Source: JBLHGN01 sp047616325
Lineage (GTDB): Bacteria > Pseudomonadota > Gammaproteobacteria > Pseudomonadales > Cellvibrionaceae
Direction of reading: 5' to 3'
NCBI GenBank assembly: GCA_047616325.1
Contig: JBLHGN010000063.1
Coordinates: forward strand, 1-15,231
DNA length: 15,231 bases
Under the pieces are notes generated by a model that ran no database searches, had not been told where the DNA came from, and saw only the letters and a list, made by a program, of their open reading frames with translations. The position numbers and the translations under genes are program-made. Positions 7,215 through 15,100 of this stretch are shown here, one piece after another; the stretch's first letter is position 1; every line of letters begins with the position of its first letter.

Positions 7215-8654
7215 ATGATTAAAAGCATCAAACTTAAGCTTTGGCTCACTTTCTTTGTAACACTGGTGCTCAGCCTGGGCTCCCTGCTGCTGTTAACCCA
7301 CCTCAGCGTTAAGCAGCGCTTTCTTGAGTATGCCACCAAACAAATCCTGGAACGCCTTGAGCCGCTGGAACAGGCGGTTATAAACGAATACGCCACAGCG
7401 CGCTCGCTGCGTCCTTTTTTGGAAAATGGTGAACGCTGGAACACTCTGCGCGACGCCACCTACCGCCAATACCTCAGACATCAAAATTTACGATCGCCAC
7501 CACCCCTTGGCCCCCGTCCTCACGAGTGGGGTGACCGCGAATCAATGGAAAAGAAACTAGAGCCCAATCAACGCGCATTTTTTCAACATTTAATCTTGGT
7601 TGACAACAAAAAACAGCTGGTCGCCGGCAGACAACAAGAAGACGCCAACTACATCTACCGCCAACTAATACTCGATAACACCATTATTGCCCATATTGGA
7701 TATGTAAAGCCGAAAGCCTTTCTGCGCCCAGTGGACAAACTATTTGCCGACCAACAGTTGAATATATTCGGACTGCTTAGCGTCCTTATGGTATTTGCAG
7801 CCTTGATTGTCACTCTATTTGTATCGCGCTGGCTAGTAACACCCCTGTCCAAGCTGTCACAAAATGCCAAACAAATGGCGGCTGGCGACTTCACTGTAAG
7901 AATGGCATCAACGGCGGATGATGAACTGGGAACGCTTTGTCAAAATTTTGATGAAATGGCGAGCACACTGGAAAAGAATGAGACCGCACGCAAACAATGG
8001 GTTGCCAACACCTCTCATGAAATGCGTACACCGCTTTCGGTACTAAAGGCGCAAATTGAGGCCATGCAAGACGGCATTAGAGAAGCGTCTTCGGAAAACT
8101 TAAACCTACTTCAACGAAACGTCGATTCGCTTTCGCTTATTATTGATGATCTATATGAATTATCGCTAGTGGATGAAGGTGCGCTGAGCTTCTTCAAAGA
8201 ACAATTTGACATACGTGAGCTTATCAAAGAAACCAGCGTAGAGTTTGAAGAGAAGCTTGCCCAAAAAAACCTACACTTATTTACCATTTCTGATGACGAG
8301 GTAGATCTCTGTCTTTTTGCGGATCGAAAACGCATAAAACAACTTCTTGGAAACTTACTAGAAAACAGCTTTAGATATACCAATGCCAATGGCACAATAA
8401 AAATCTCTCTTTTACTGCAAAAAAATGAAATACACATACACATAGAAGATAGCGCACCGGGCGTACCCGATGACGGCATTGAAAAAATATTTGATCGACT
8501 TTATCGCATTGAAACATCCCGTAACAGAGAAACGGGAGGAGCGGGCCTTGGGCTAAGTATATGCAAAGGCATCGTTGAAGGACACGGAGGAACAATCACC
8601 GCGCGAGCTTCAATGCTAGGCGGCATCAAACAAATCATAACCATGCCAAAGTGA
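7215..8654 (+). CDS. BaeS-like sensor histidine kinase
   Basis: This is an inner-membrane two-component sensor of 479 residues that should phosphorylate the response regulator encoded next to it. TM1 is at about 9-28, a periplasmic sensor region at about 30-180, and TM2 at about 183-204. A HAMP linker (about 205-255) follows, ending in the DELGTLCQNFDEMA signature. The HisKA domain has the H-box NTSHEMRTPLSVLKAQIEAM with phospho-accepting H268, close to the BaeS version. The HATPase part shows the N-box around N380/N384, DSAPGVPD (412-419) and GGAGLGLSI (441-449). Length and layout match BaeS. The sensor region has an unusual Pro/Arg/His stretch near 92-105. What it senses cannot be read from sequence; envelope stress or metals are guesses from the family. 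Confidence 0.93.
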   Translation: MIKSIKLKLWLTFFVTLVLSLGSLLLLTHLSVKQRFLEYATKQILERLEPLEQAVINEYATARSLRPFLENGERWNTLRDATYRQYLRHQNLRSPPPLGPRPHEWGDRESMEKKLEPNQRAFFQHLILVDNKKQLVAGRQQEDANYIYRQLILDNTIIAHIGYVKPKAFLRPVDKLFADQQLNIFGLLSVLMVFAALIVTLFVSRWLVTPLSKLSQNAKQMAAGDFTVRMASTADDELGTLCQNFDEMASTLEKNETARKQWVANTSHEMRTPLSVLKAQIEAMQDGIREASSENLNLLQRNVDSLSLIIDDLYELSLVDEGALSFFKEQFDIRELIKETSVEFEEKLAQKNLHLFTISDDEVDLCLFADRKRIKQLLGNLLENSFRYTNANGTIKISLLLQKNEIHIHIEDSAPGVPDDGIEKIFDRLYRIETSRNRETGGAGLGLSICKGIVEGHGGTITARASMLGGIKQIITMPK

Positions 8655-8662
8655 AACCAATC

Positions 8663-9379
8663 ATGACAAACACCACCCTGGCCAACGAATTTAAAATTCT
8701 TATTGTGGAAGACGAGCCAGACCTGGCGCGCGTATTACAAGAGTATTTACGCAGTGCAGGGTTCCAAACTCACATACTTAGCAACGGCACCGAGGCTGAA
8801 GCCTGGGTGAAGACCGAAAACCCTAACCTGATAATATTGGATTTGATGCTTCCCGGTAAAAATGGCATCGACATATGCAAGGATATCCGAATGCATAGCC
8901 TTATTCCAATTATCATCACAACAGCAAAGGTGGAAGAAATAGACCGACTGCTTGGCCTTGAGCTCGGCGCTGACGACTATATATGCAAACCCTACAGCCC
9001 CAGAGAAGTTGTTGCGCGAGTAAAAACCGTACTGCGACGTTTTAATTCGGGCTCAGTAAAAGAGAGCGATTCAAAGACGCTATTAATTGATATTGACACC
9101 GATAAACTGCACTTAAATATCGGTGACGCAAGCATAGAGTTAACCCAGATCGAACTAAATCTTTTTCGTCTCCTCTATAGTGAACCGGGAAGAATTTTTT
9201 CGCGCCAACATATTCTTGACAACATATACCACGATTATCGTATCGTAAGCGATAGAACCGTAGACAGCCATATAAAAAAATTACGAAAAAAATTACACGA
9301 TGCACTACCTCAATATGAGCTGATACGTTCTATTTATGGCGTAGGCTATAAATTTGAAATCGAGATGGAAGAAAAATAA
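8663..9379 (+). CDS. baeR: BaeR-type response regulator, OmpR/PhoB family
   Basis: This is a DNA-binding response regulator, 238 residues from the preferred ATG. The receiver domain has the acidic pair in VEDE, phospho-acceptor D60 in LDLMLPG, T87 and K109. The segment VEEIDRLLGLELGADDYICK and the following PYSPREVVARVK are nearly identical to E. coli BaeR as I recall it. In the winged-helix domain DYRIVSDRTVDSHIKKL again follows BaeR closely. A GTG at 8651 would add four residues and overlap the kinase stop by 4 nt. The ATG gives an N-terminus of the BaeR length, but neither start has a clear ribosome-binding site. Its tight position after the kinase makes them a cognate pair. Target genes probably include the Spy-like gene downstream. 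Confidence 0.93.
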   Translation: MTNTTLANEFKILIVEDEPDLARVLQEYLRSAGFQTHILSNGTEAEAWVKTENPNLIILDLMLPGKNGIDICKDIRMHSLIPIIITTAKVEEIDRLLGLELGADDYICKPYSPREVVARVKTVLRRFNSGSVKESDSKTLLIDIDTDKLHLNIGDASIELTQIELNLFRLLYSEPGRIFSRQHILDNIYHDYRIVSDRTVDSHIKKLRKKLHDALPQYELIRSIYGVGYKFEIEMEEK

Positions 9380-9798
9380 TGAGCAATGCATATACGAGAT
9401 ACAAATACACATTTTCAATAGTATTGGCCTGTGTTACGGCAGGCTGCGCCTCCACCCCCGAAATAAATGAGACAAGTTTCAAAACCAAAATAACGGATAC
9501 AGGGCTCAAACATTTTGAATTAAAGTTCAGTCGACAGACGCCCGAGCGAGACCTGAGCCTTGATGCCGTTCACCGCCAAGAACGCCTGGAACGCTCGAGA
9601 CAAAAACCAAAAACAATTGAAAGAGCTCTCAACAAAATTGCGCTGGCTCATATTGAGTCAAATGGGTACTGCACAAGCGGCTACTGGGTTATCGAAAGCG
9701 ATACATTGAGTCGGGCTGCCAGCTTGCGCGGAGAATGCAACGAACTTGCCAGTAAGCAAGACCGACAAAACTTTCCCAATACTATTAAGCGCTGGTGA
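9379..9798 (+). CDS. Small predicted lipoprotein of unknown function
   Basis: I do not recognise this 139-residue protein. The N-terminus has a basic stretch, a hydrophobic core (about 11-20) and VTAGCAS, a plausible but non-ideal lipobox with C23 as the lipid-bearing cysteine and Thr at -3. A second cysteine at 18 makes the cut site uncertain. The middle (50-90) is highly charged and Arg/Glu/Lys-rich, probably helical. The C-terminal part has two further cysteines (C98 in NGYCTSGYWVIESD and C120 in RGEC) that could form a disulfide in the periplasm. Its ATG overlaps the regulator's TAA (TAATG), so translation is coupled and it belongs to the two-component operon. An accessory or sensory partner of the kinase is conceivable, but that is inference from context alone. 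Confidence 0.8.
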   Translation: MSNAYTRYKYTFSIVLACVTAGCASTPEINETSFKTKITDTGLKHFELKFSRQTPERDLSLDAVHRQERLERSRQKPKTIERALNKIALAHIESNGYCTSGYWVIESDTLSRAASLRGECNELASKQDRQNFPNTIKRW

Positions 9799-9866
9799 TA
9801 GCCTGCATAGAACATTGAATTAAGGGCAGCTTAAGCCAACTATACGGTTTTTTCACAAAATCACAA

Positions 9867-9900
9867 TTTGTCCATAACATTTACGCTATTGAAGTATACT
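9867..9900 (+). promoter_or_regulatory. Promoter of the Spy-like gene with a possible BaeR-type site
   Basis: TATACT at 9895-9900 is a good -10 (five of six), but 17 nt upstream there is no acceptable -35 hexamer, as expected for an activator-dependent promoter. TTTGTCCATAA at 9867-9877 sits where an activator would contact polymerase and resembles the middle of the enterobacterial BaeR box (TTTTTCTCCATDATTGGC), about 10 of 18 positions. Just upstream, TCACAA is repeated with an 8-nt period (9853-9866). The -10 lies about 68 nt before the start codon. The -10 is fairly convincing; the operator is speculative. Confidence 0.35.
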
Positions 9901-9967
9901 GAGCTCAGAAGATAAATACTTAAAGTACTATAAAGATCTATCCGTACGATAAAAACTAGAGTCTCTC

Positions 9968-10354
9968 ATGAAAAAACAAATTCTCTCTTTAACTCTCCCG
10001 TTAGCAATAACACTAGGAGCTGTAAGCAGCGCCTATGCAGGTCACCACGAGAAAGGCTGTGGCGTTCACCAGGTGAACATGGAAAGAATGCATCATAAAT
10101 TACTAAGCAAACTCGACCTCAACGATGCTACCGAGGCCGAGGCAAAGCAAATAATGGCAGCGGGACAAGAGCAACACATGCTAATTCGGCAACAGGCACG
10201 CAAGCAGATGAATGCGCTTCACGAGAGCCAAATAAAAAAGCTCTCCAGCCTACTAAGTGCTGAAGAGGTCGAAAAAATGGAACAGTTTCATAGAGAACAT
10301 GCGCCACATAAGAAGATGGACTGCAACATGGGTGGCAATAAAGGAAAAAGATAA
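9968..10354 (+). CDS. Small periplasmic Spy/CpxP-like protein
   Basis: The 128-residue product begins with a clear Sec signal peptide (basic KKQ, hydrophobic core, cleavage after AYA at residue 24). The mature part is about 104 residues, nearly all predicted helix, rich in His, Met, Lys, Glu and Gln, with His clusters at both ends (GHHEKGCGVH, MHH, EHAPHKK). Two cysteines remain (near 31 and 119). LSAEEVEKMEQF resembles the repeated LTxxQ-type helix motif of Spy/CpxP-family envelope chaperones and metal-responsive proteins. That fits a location just downstream of a BaeSR-like system, whose main E. coli target is spy. The family call rests on composition, length and context, not on strong identity. 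A metal-binding role is possible. AGAG before the ATG is a usable ribosome-binding site. Confidence 0.75.
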   Translation: MKKQILSLTLPLAITLGAVSSAYAGHHEKGCGVHQVNMERMHHKLLSKLDLNDATEAEAKQIMAAGQEQHMLIRQQARKQMNALHESQIKKLSSLLSAEEVEKMEQFHREHAPHKKMDCNMGGNKGKR

Positions 10355-10373
10355 AGGAAGAAGGAAGAAGGAA
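10354..10373 (+). repeat. Short purine tandem repeat AAGGAAG
   Basis: The 7-nt unit AAGGAAG is present in nearly three copies immediately after the stop codon of the Spy-like gene, continuing into further AG-rich sequence up to about 10378. Such slippage-prone tracts are usually of no function. Here it lies between the stop codon and the terminator. Confidence 0.7.
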
Positions 10374-10415
10374 AAAGGCACTCCATTTATTTGTCGCAAG
10401 AGAATAAACCAAATA

Positions 10416-10449
10416 AAAAGACGCACTAAGGAAGCCGGATGCGTCTTTT
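10416..10449. terminator. Bidirectional Rho-independent terminator
   Basis: A perfect 10-bp inverted repeat AAAAGACGCA/TGCGTCTTTT surrounds a 14-nt loop. The flanking A-run and T-run serve as U-tracts in both directions. It sits between the convergent Spy-like gene (+) and the cyclic-nucleotide-binding protein gene (-) and can end both transcripts. Confidence 0.88.
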
Positions 10450-10465
10450 CTATTTCGGAAAAGCG

Positions 10466-10999
10466 CTATTGCGCAGTCTTAATACCTCCATACACGGAGT
10501 GAACCTTAGCAGCATCGCCTTCTGATATGCCAATGGATAAGGCCTCATGAAGCCGGCGACTGACTTCCCGCGCCACGTTCATCATTAACAAAGCAAATAC
10601 GTCCCCGTGATACTGAGTGAGCTCCAGCAAGCTTGTGCGCGATAATTGCAGCGTCCATGTGTCGTCTAGGGCAGTCGTTTCGCCTACCTGAGGCTGAATA
10701 CCAATAAGAGCCGTCTCCCCAAAACAGTCGCCGGAATTGTAGGTGATTTGACCTACGTTACCATCCTTGCGATAAATATTTAACTCCACTTTACCGGACA
10801 ATAAAATATAAATGTTGCAGGGTAACTGCCCCTGGCTATAAATGGTATCGCCCCTATCAAACGACACCAACGACATACTTCCAACCAAGGTTTCAATTTG
10901 AGACTGCGAAAGGCCACCAAATAGCGAAACCTTTTCATATACGTGGTCAAACGTAGGAAGCGGTGATGGAATATTTCCGGAAATTCGCTCAGCAAACAT
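10466..10999 (-). CDS. Stand-alone cyclic-nucleotide-binding-domain protein
   Basis: The 177 residues hold one CRP/PKA-type cNMP-binding beta barrel (about 20-130) followed by helices. Landmarks are the RGDTIYSQGQ turn, YILLSGKVEL and the phosphate-binding cassette FGETALIG (93-100). In classical cAMP binders the cassette continues with Pro-Arg-Ala/Ser. Here it reads QPQVGETTA, so the phosphate-contacting arginine is missing and cAMP or cGMP binding is doubtful. There is no helix-turn-helix after the barrel, so it is not a CRP/FNR transcription factor. About 50 residues (130-177) follow with no domain I recognise. AAGAG about 8 nt before the ATG supports the start. It stands alone on the minus strand, convergent with the Spy-like gene. 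A sensor or adaptor role is possible; function unknown. Confidence 0.85.
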   Translation of the reverse strand: MFAERISGNIPSPLPTFDHVYEKVSLFGGLSQSQIETLVGSMSLVSFDRGDTIYSQGQLPCNIYILLSGKVELNIYRKDGNVGQITYNSGDCFGETALIGIQPQVGETTALDDTWTLQLSRTSLLELTQYHGDVFALLMMNVAREVSRRLHEALSIGISEGDAAKVHSVYGGIKTAQ

Positions 11000-11026
11000 A
11001 TCGCACTCTTAAAATAGTTTTATTAA

Positions 11027-11038
11027 TAGCAAGTCAAT
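11027..11038 (+). repeat. 12-bp direct repeat, copy 1
   Basis: TAGCAAGTCAAT occurs here and again at 11567-11578 in the same orientation. This copy lies about 30 bp upstream of the cNMP-fold gene start. The flanks show partial further similarity (AGT and ATT on the left). Confidence 0.7.
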
Positions 11039-11566
11039 TTTCAAAACTTTGTTCGTAAATCATCTTCGCATATAAGTTTTGACGACTATTTCCCATATAA
11101 GCAAGGGCTCAAAATATCTTTTCTGTGACACTGCCTTTATATAATGCAAGCATCAAGCCATACTCACCAAAACATAACAAATAGGCCTATAAAAACAAGG
11201 AGCACATACAAACATTTATAGTCCTGACAATAAAATGAAGCTTTGTGTTCACTGTTGTTGATTTTAACGCCGACAAAATCGCTTTAATCGATAATTTGGC
11301 TGAACGAGCACTTATTATCAAGTTACACAATTAATACATCGAATAATGAAGATACAAATATTTTTATGGGTTTTAGGGGTTCATTTTCCGAATACGCAAA
11401 AAAAATCGACACTTTTCGTCATTTTGCAAAAACAGAAACCTTTTCGCGAAGAAACAAACAAATTTCGGCTGGGCTGGAGACAGAAACCACATAGAATGGC
11501 GTAGAAATGCGCCTCAAGTTGACGGCGTAAAAAACAAGGCAAGCGAGGTTAAAGAGTCCATTCTTT

Positions 11567-11578
11567 TAGCAAGTCAAT
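11567..11578 (+). repeat. 12-bp direct repeat, copy 2
   Basis: Second identical copy of TAGCAAGTCAAT, 540 bp from the first and about 100 bp beyond the greA stop. The two copies nearly frame the gene-free stretch. No terminal inverted repeats or transposase lie between them. Confidence 0.7.
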
Positions 11579-11680
11579 CAACTAAAGGGCTATTTTGTCT
11601 GATGATTACTAGGATTGAAAAATAAGAGGCGTGTACACATCCAAACAAATGGATATTTACCCACCCAACATTGATCGAAT

Positions 11681-12157
11681 TTAAATATGATGCACACCAT
11701 CTATTTCATATTCAACGTCACCACCTGGCGCCTTTACAACCGCCACATCGCCAATTTCTTTGCCTATTAATGCACGTGCGATAGGGGAAGTGACGGATAT
11801 CTTGTTAAGTTTAATATTGGCCTCGTCTTCACCAACTATGGTGTAGCGAATATTGGCATCGGTTTCGACGTTTATAAGATCCACTGTGACACCAAAAATC
11901 ACTTTCCCAGACACTGGGATGGTGGCAACATCAATTATCACAGAATTTGACAATTTTGCTTCAATGTCTTGCACGCGCCCTTCACAGAAACCCTGCTGCT
12001 CGCGCGCTGCATGGTATTCTGCATTTTCTTTAAGGTCGCCGTGTTCGCGGGCTTCAGCAATGGCAGACACTATTCTTGGGCGATCTACTTTTTTAAGACG
12101 TTCGAGTTCTTCGCGCAAGGCTTTTTCGCCCGCCACGGTCATAGGATATTTTTGCAT
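11681..12157 (-). CDS. greA: Transcription elongation factor GreA
   Basis: GreA enters the secondary channel of RNA polymerase and stimulates cleavage of backtracked RNA. The 158 residues are the normal length. The N-terminal antiparallel coiled coil (about 1-75) carries the family signature REHGDLKENAEYHAAREQQ, whose tip residues D41 and E44 act at the polymerase active site. The C-terminal FKBP-like domain ends with SVTSPIARALIGKEIGD and VEYEIDGVHHI. The ATG directly abuts the carB stop (TAA then ATG, zero spacing) and no ribosome-binding site is visible in the end of carB, so it probably relies on re-initiation by ribosomes finishing carB. carA-carB-greA is a common gammaproteobacterial order. 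Confidence 0.97.
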   Translation of the reverse strand: MQKYPMTVAGEKALREELERLKKVDRPRIVSAIAEAREHGDLKENAEYHAAREQQGFCEGRVQDIEAKLSNSVIIDVATIPVSGKVIFGVTVDLINVETDANIRYTIVGEDEANIKLNKISVTSPIARALIGKEIGDVAVVKAPGGDVEYEIDGVHHI

Positions 12158-15100
12158 TTATTTTTGCACCCGTTTGTGAAGGTCTTGCAAGCGTCTTACT
12201 TCCAACTCTTTACCAAACCGCAGCGCCATACAAACGGCATCACCGGCAGCGAGAGTTGTCGTATAGTAAACATGATTCGCTTCTGCACTTCGACGAATTG
12301 AAGCTGAATCCTGAATGGCCTGTTTACCCTCAGTTGTATTAATAACTATTTGAATTTCTTTGTTTTTTATCATGTCCACCGCATGCGGTCGACCCTCGGC
12401 TACTTTATTGACGGTTTTCACTTCAATACCGCAGGCTTCAATCACTTTTGCAGTCCCGCGCGTGGCGGCAATTTTAAAGCCCATATCATGGAGCTCTTTT
12501 GCCACAACCACAATGCCGTTTTTATCGAAGTCACGCACACTCAAAAATGCTGTGCCTGATTTGGGTATAGCCGACCCGCTGCCAGATTGAGCCTTGGAAA
12601 AAGCTTCTGCAAAGGTATCACCAACACCCATAACCTCTCCGGTCGACTTCATTTCCGGCCCGAGTATTGGGTCTACTGAGGGAAATTTATTGAAGGGGAA
12701 TACGGCTTCCTTAACGCTAAAATAGTCTGGCACCACTTCTTCAGTAAAACCCTGCGCTTCGAGAGATGCACCAATTTGACAGCGCGCGGCAATTTTAGCC
12801 AGCGACACACCAATGCATTTCGACACAAAAGGCACCGTGCGCGAGCCACGAGGATTCACTTCAATGACGTAAATTTTTCCATCCTGATAAGCCAGCTGGG
12901 TGTTCATCAAACCCACCACACCAAGTTCGACAGCCATTTTCCGAACCTGTTCCTTCATCTCATTCTGAACATCATCCGGCAGCGAGTAAGGGGGTAGAGA
13001 ACAGGCGGAATCACCCGAGTGCACGCCACACTGCTCAATGTGCTGCATGATTGCGCCAATAACCACATGCTTACCGTCTGATACCGCGTCGATATCGACT
13101 TCAATGGCGTTATTTAAAAACCGATCAAGCAATACCGGCGCATCGTCCGACGCTTTTACATTTTTGGTCATGTAGGAGCGCAGTTCATTTTCGGTATACA
13201 CGACCTCCATCGCCCGTCCACCCAATACATATGACGGTCGCACAACCAAGGGGTAACCCACTTTAGGCGCTACATGAATGGCCTGTTCCGCTGAGCGACA
13301 AATAGCATTGGCCGGCTGCAGCAAGCCTAAACGCTCAATCATTTGCTGAAAACGTTCACGGTCTTCGGCGCGATCGATGGCTTCTGGGCTGGTGCCAATA
13401 ATAGGCACTCCAGCAGCCTCTAAAGCCTTGGCCAACTTAAGCGGTGTTTGGCCACCAAACTGCACAATTACGCCTTTTGGTTTTTCCTTAAGCACAATCT
13501 CTAACACATCCTCAAGCGTGACCGGTTCAAAATACAGTCGATCAGAGCTGTCGTAGTCGGTAGACACCGTTTCGGGGTTACAGTTGACCATAATAGTTTC
13601 ATAGCCGTCTTCCCTTGCCGCCATGGCAGCGTGAACACAGCAGTAGTCAAATTCAATACCCTGACCTATACGATTTGGACCGCCCCCGAGCACCATAATT
13701 TTCTCTCGATCGCTGGGATTGGCCTCACATTCCTCCTCATAGGTGGAATACATATAGGCCGTAGACGTAGAAAACTCAGCAGCACACGTATCGACACGCT
13801 TGTATACAGGGTGAATATTTAATTTGTGACGGTGGTTGCGTAAATTTTTCTCGCTTACTCCTAACAATTGCCCTAAACGCTTGTCGGAAAAACCTTTCCG
13901 CTTAAGCTGAAACATACGATCGGCGTCGATATCTGACAAGGGCATGGACGAGAGGACAGTCTCCACGTTGACGAGGTCTTCGATCTGAGCCAAAAACCAA
14001 CGATCGATAAAGGATTGCTCAAACACCTCGTCTACAGTCATTCCGGCCCGAAATGCATCGGCTACAAACCAAATGCGGTCAGCCCCAGGGGTAGAGAGGT
14101 CTCGACGAATCAGTGCAAGTGCATTGTCGTCGGTAAGGTCAACTCTTGGCTCAAACCCGGCAGAGTCCACCTCCAAGCCTCTCAGGGCTTTCTGCAGTGA
14201 CTCCTGAAATGTACGCCCTATGGCCATCACTTCACCCACCGATTTCATTTGCGTCGTCAAACGCGCATCGGCGTCGCCAAACTTCTCAAAGGTAAAACGC
14301 GGTATTTTAGTAACCACATAGTCGATACTGGGTTCGAACGAGGCTGGGGTGGCGCCGCCGGTGATGTCATTTTGCAGTTCATCCAGGGTATAACCAATCG
14401 CGAGCTTAGCGGCAACCTTGGCGATAGGAAAGCCCGTCGCCTTAGAAGCCAAGGCCGATGAGCGGGATACACGAGGATTCATTTCAATAACTATCAAACG
14501 GCCGTCGTCTGGATTTACCGCAAACTGAACGTTAGAACCGCCCGTTTCAACACCAATTTCCCGCAGCACTGCGATCGAGGCGTTGCGCATGATTTGATAT
14601 TCTTTGTCGGTGAGCGTCTGCGCCGGAGCAACGGTAATTGAATCGCCGGTATGCACCCCCATCGGGTCAAAGTTTTCTATGGAACAAATAATGATGCAGT
14701 TGTCGTTTTTGTCGCGCACAACTTCCATTTCATATTCTTTCCAGCCGAGTAGCGACTCGTCGATCAGCAGCTCGCTGGTAGGCGACAAGTCCAAGCCGCG
14801 CAAACAAATTTCTTCAAATTCGTCCCAATTGTAAGCAATACCACCACCGGAACCGCCCATGGTAAACGAAGGACGGATAATCACCGGAAAACCGAATTTT
14901 TTCGGGACTTCCAAGGCCTCTTCCAACGTATGCACAATTTCAGCGCGCGCACACTCCAAACCGATTCGCTTCATCGCCTGATCAAATAAATTGCGATCTT
15001 CGGCCATATGAATGGATGCTTGATTTGCGCCTATAAGCTCAACATTATATTTGTCTAATACACCTTTATTGTATAGGTCGAGGGCACAGTTGAGCGCTGT

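Larger units (their letters stand above)
11000..11680. other. 681-bp A+T-rich stretch with no recognisable gene
   Basis: This lies upstream of the cNMP-fold gene and downstream of greA, so it must hold the promoter of the former and the transcript end of the latter. No reading frame of convincing length or family exists in it. Visible elements are a 12-bp direct repeat near its two ends, the palindromes ATAGGCCTAT (11181-11190), TTTTGCAAAA (11422-11431), TTCGCGAA (11443-11450) and GTGTACAC (11631-11638), a GATTTT/AAAATC hairpin (11260-11280), and a weak 5-bp ATCCA/TGGAT hairpin after greA (11639-11654) without a U-tract. TATAAT on the plus strand at 11140-11145 has no good -35. AAGGAG at about 11197-11202 is not followed by a start codon. 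Confidence 0.6.

Noticed and set aside
7134..9886. Shared ATTTACGC upstream of the kinase operon (7134-7141) and of the Spy-like gene (9879-9886) as a common regulator site
   Set aside because: An 8-base match between two intergenic regions of this size is expected by chance, and its positions relative to the predicted promoters differ.
10466..10999. A CRP/FNR-family transcription factor
   Set aside because: The protein ends about 50 residues after the cyclic-nucleotide barrel and shows no helix-turn-helix sequence.
11140..11240. A small RNA or small gene driven by TATAAT at 11140
   Set aside because: There is no matching -35 or extended -10, no terminator-like hairpin with a U-tract downstream, and the AAGGAG nearby has no start codon at a usable distance.
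11027..11578. An insertion sequence or mini-element bounded by the 12-bp direct repeat
   Set aside because: No terminal inverted repeats next to the copies and no transposase remnant were seen; a 12-bp repeat alone can arise by chance or be a regulatory site.
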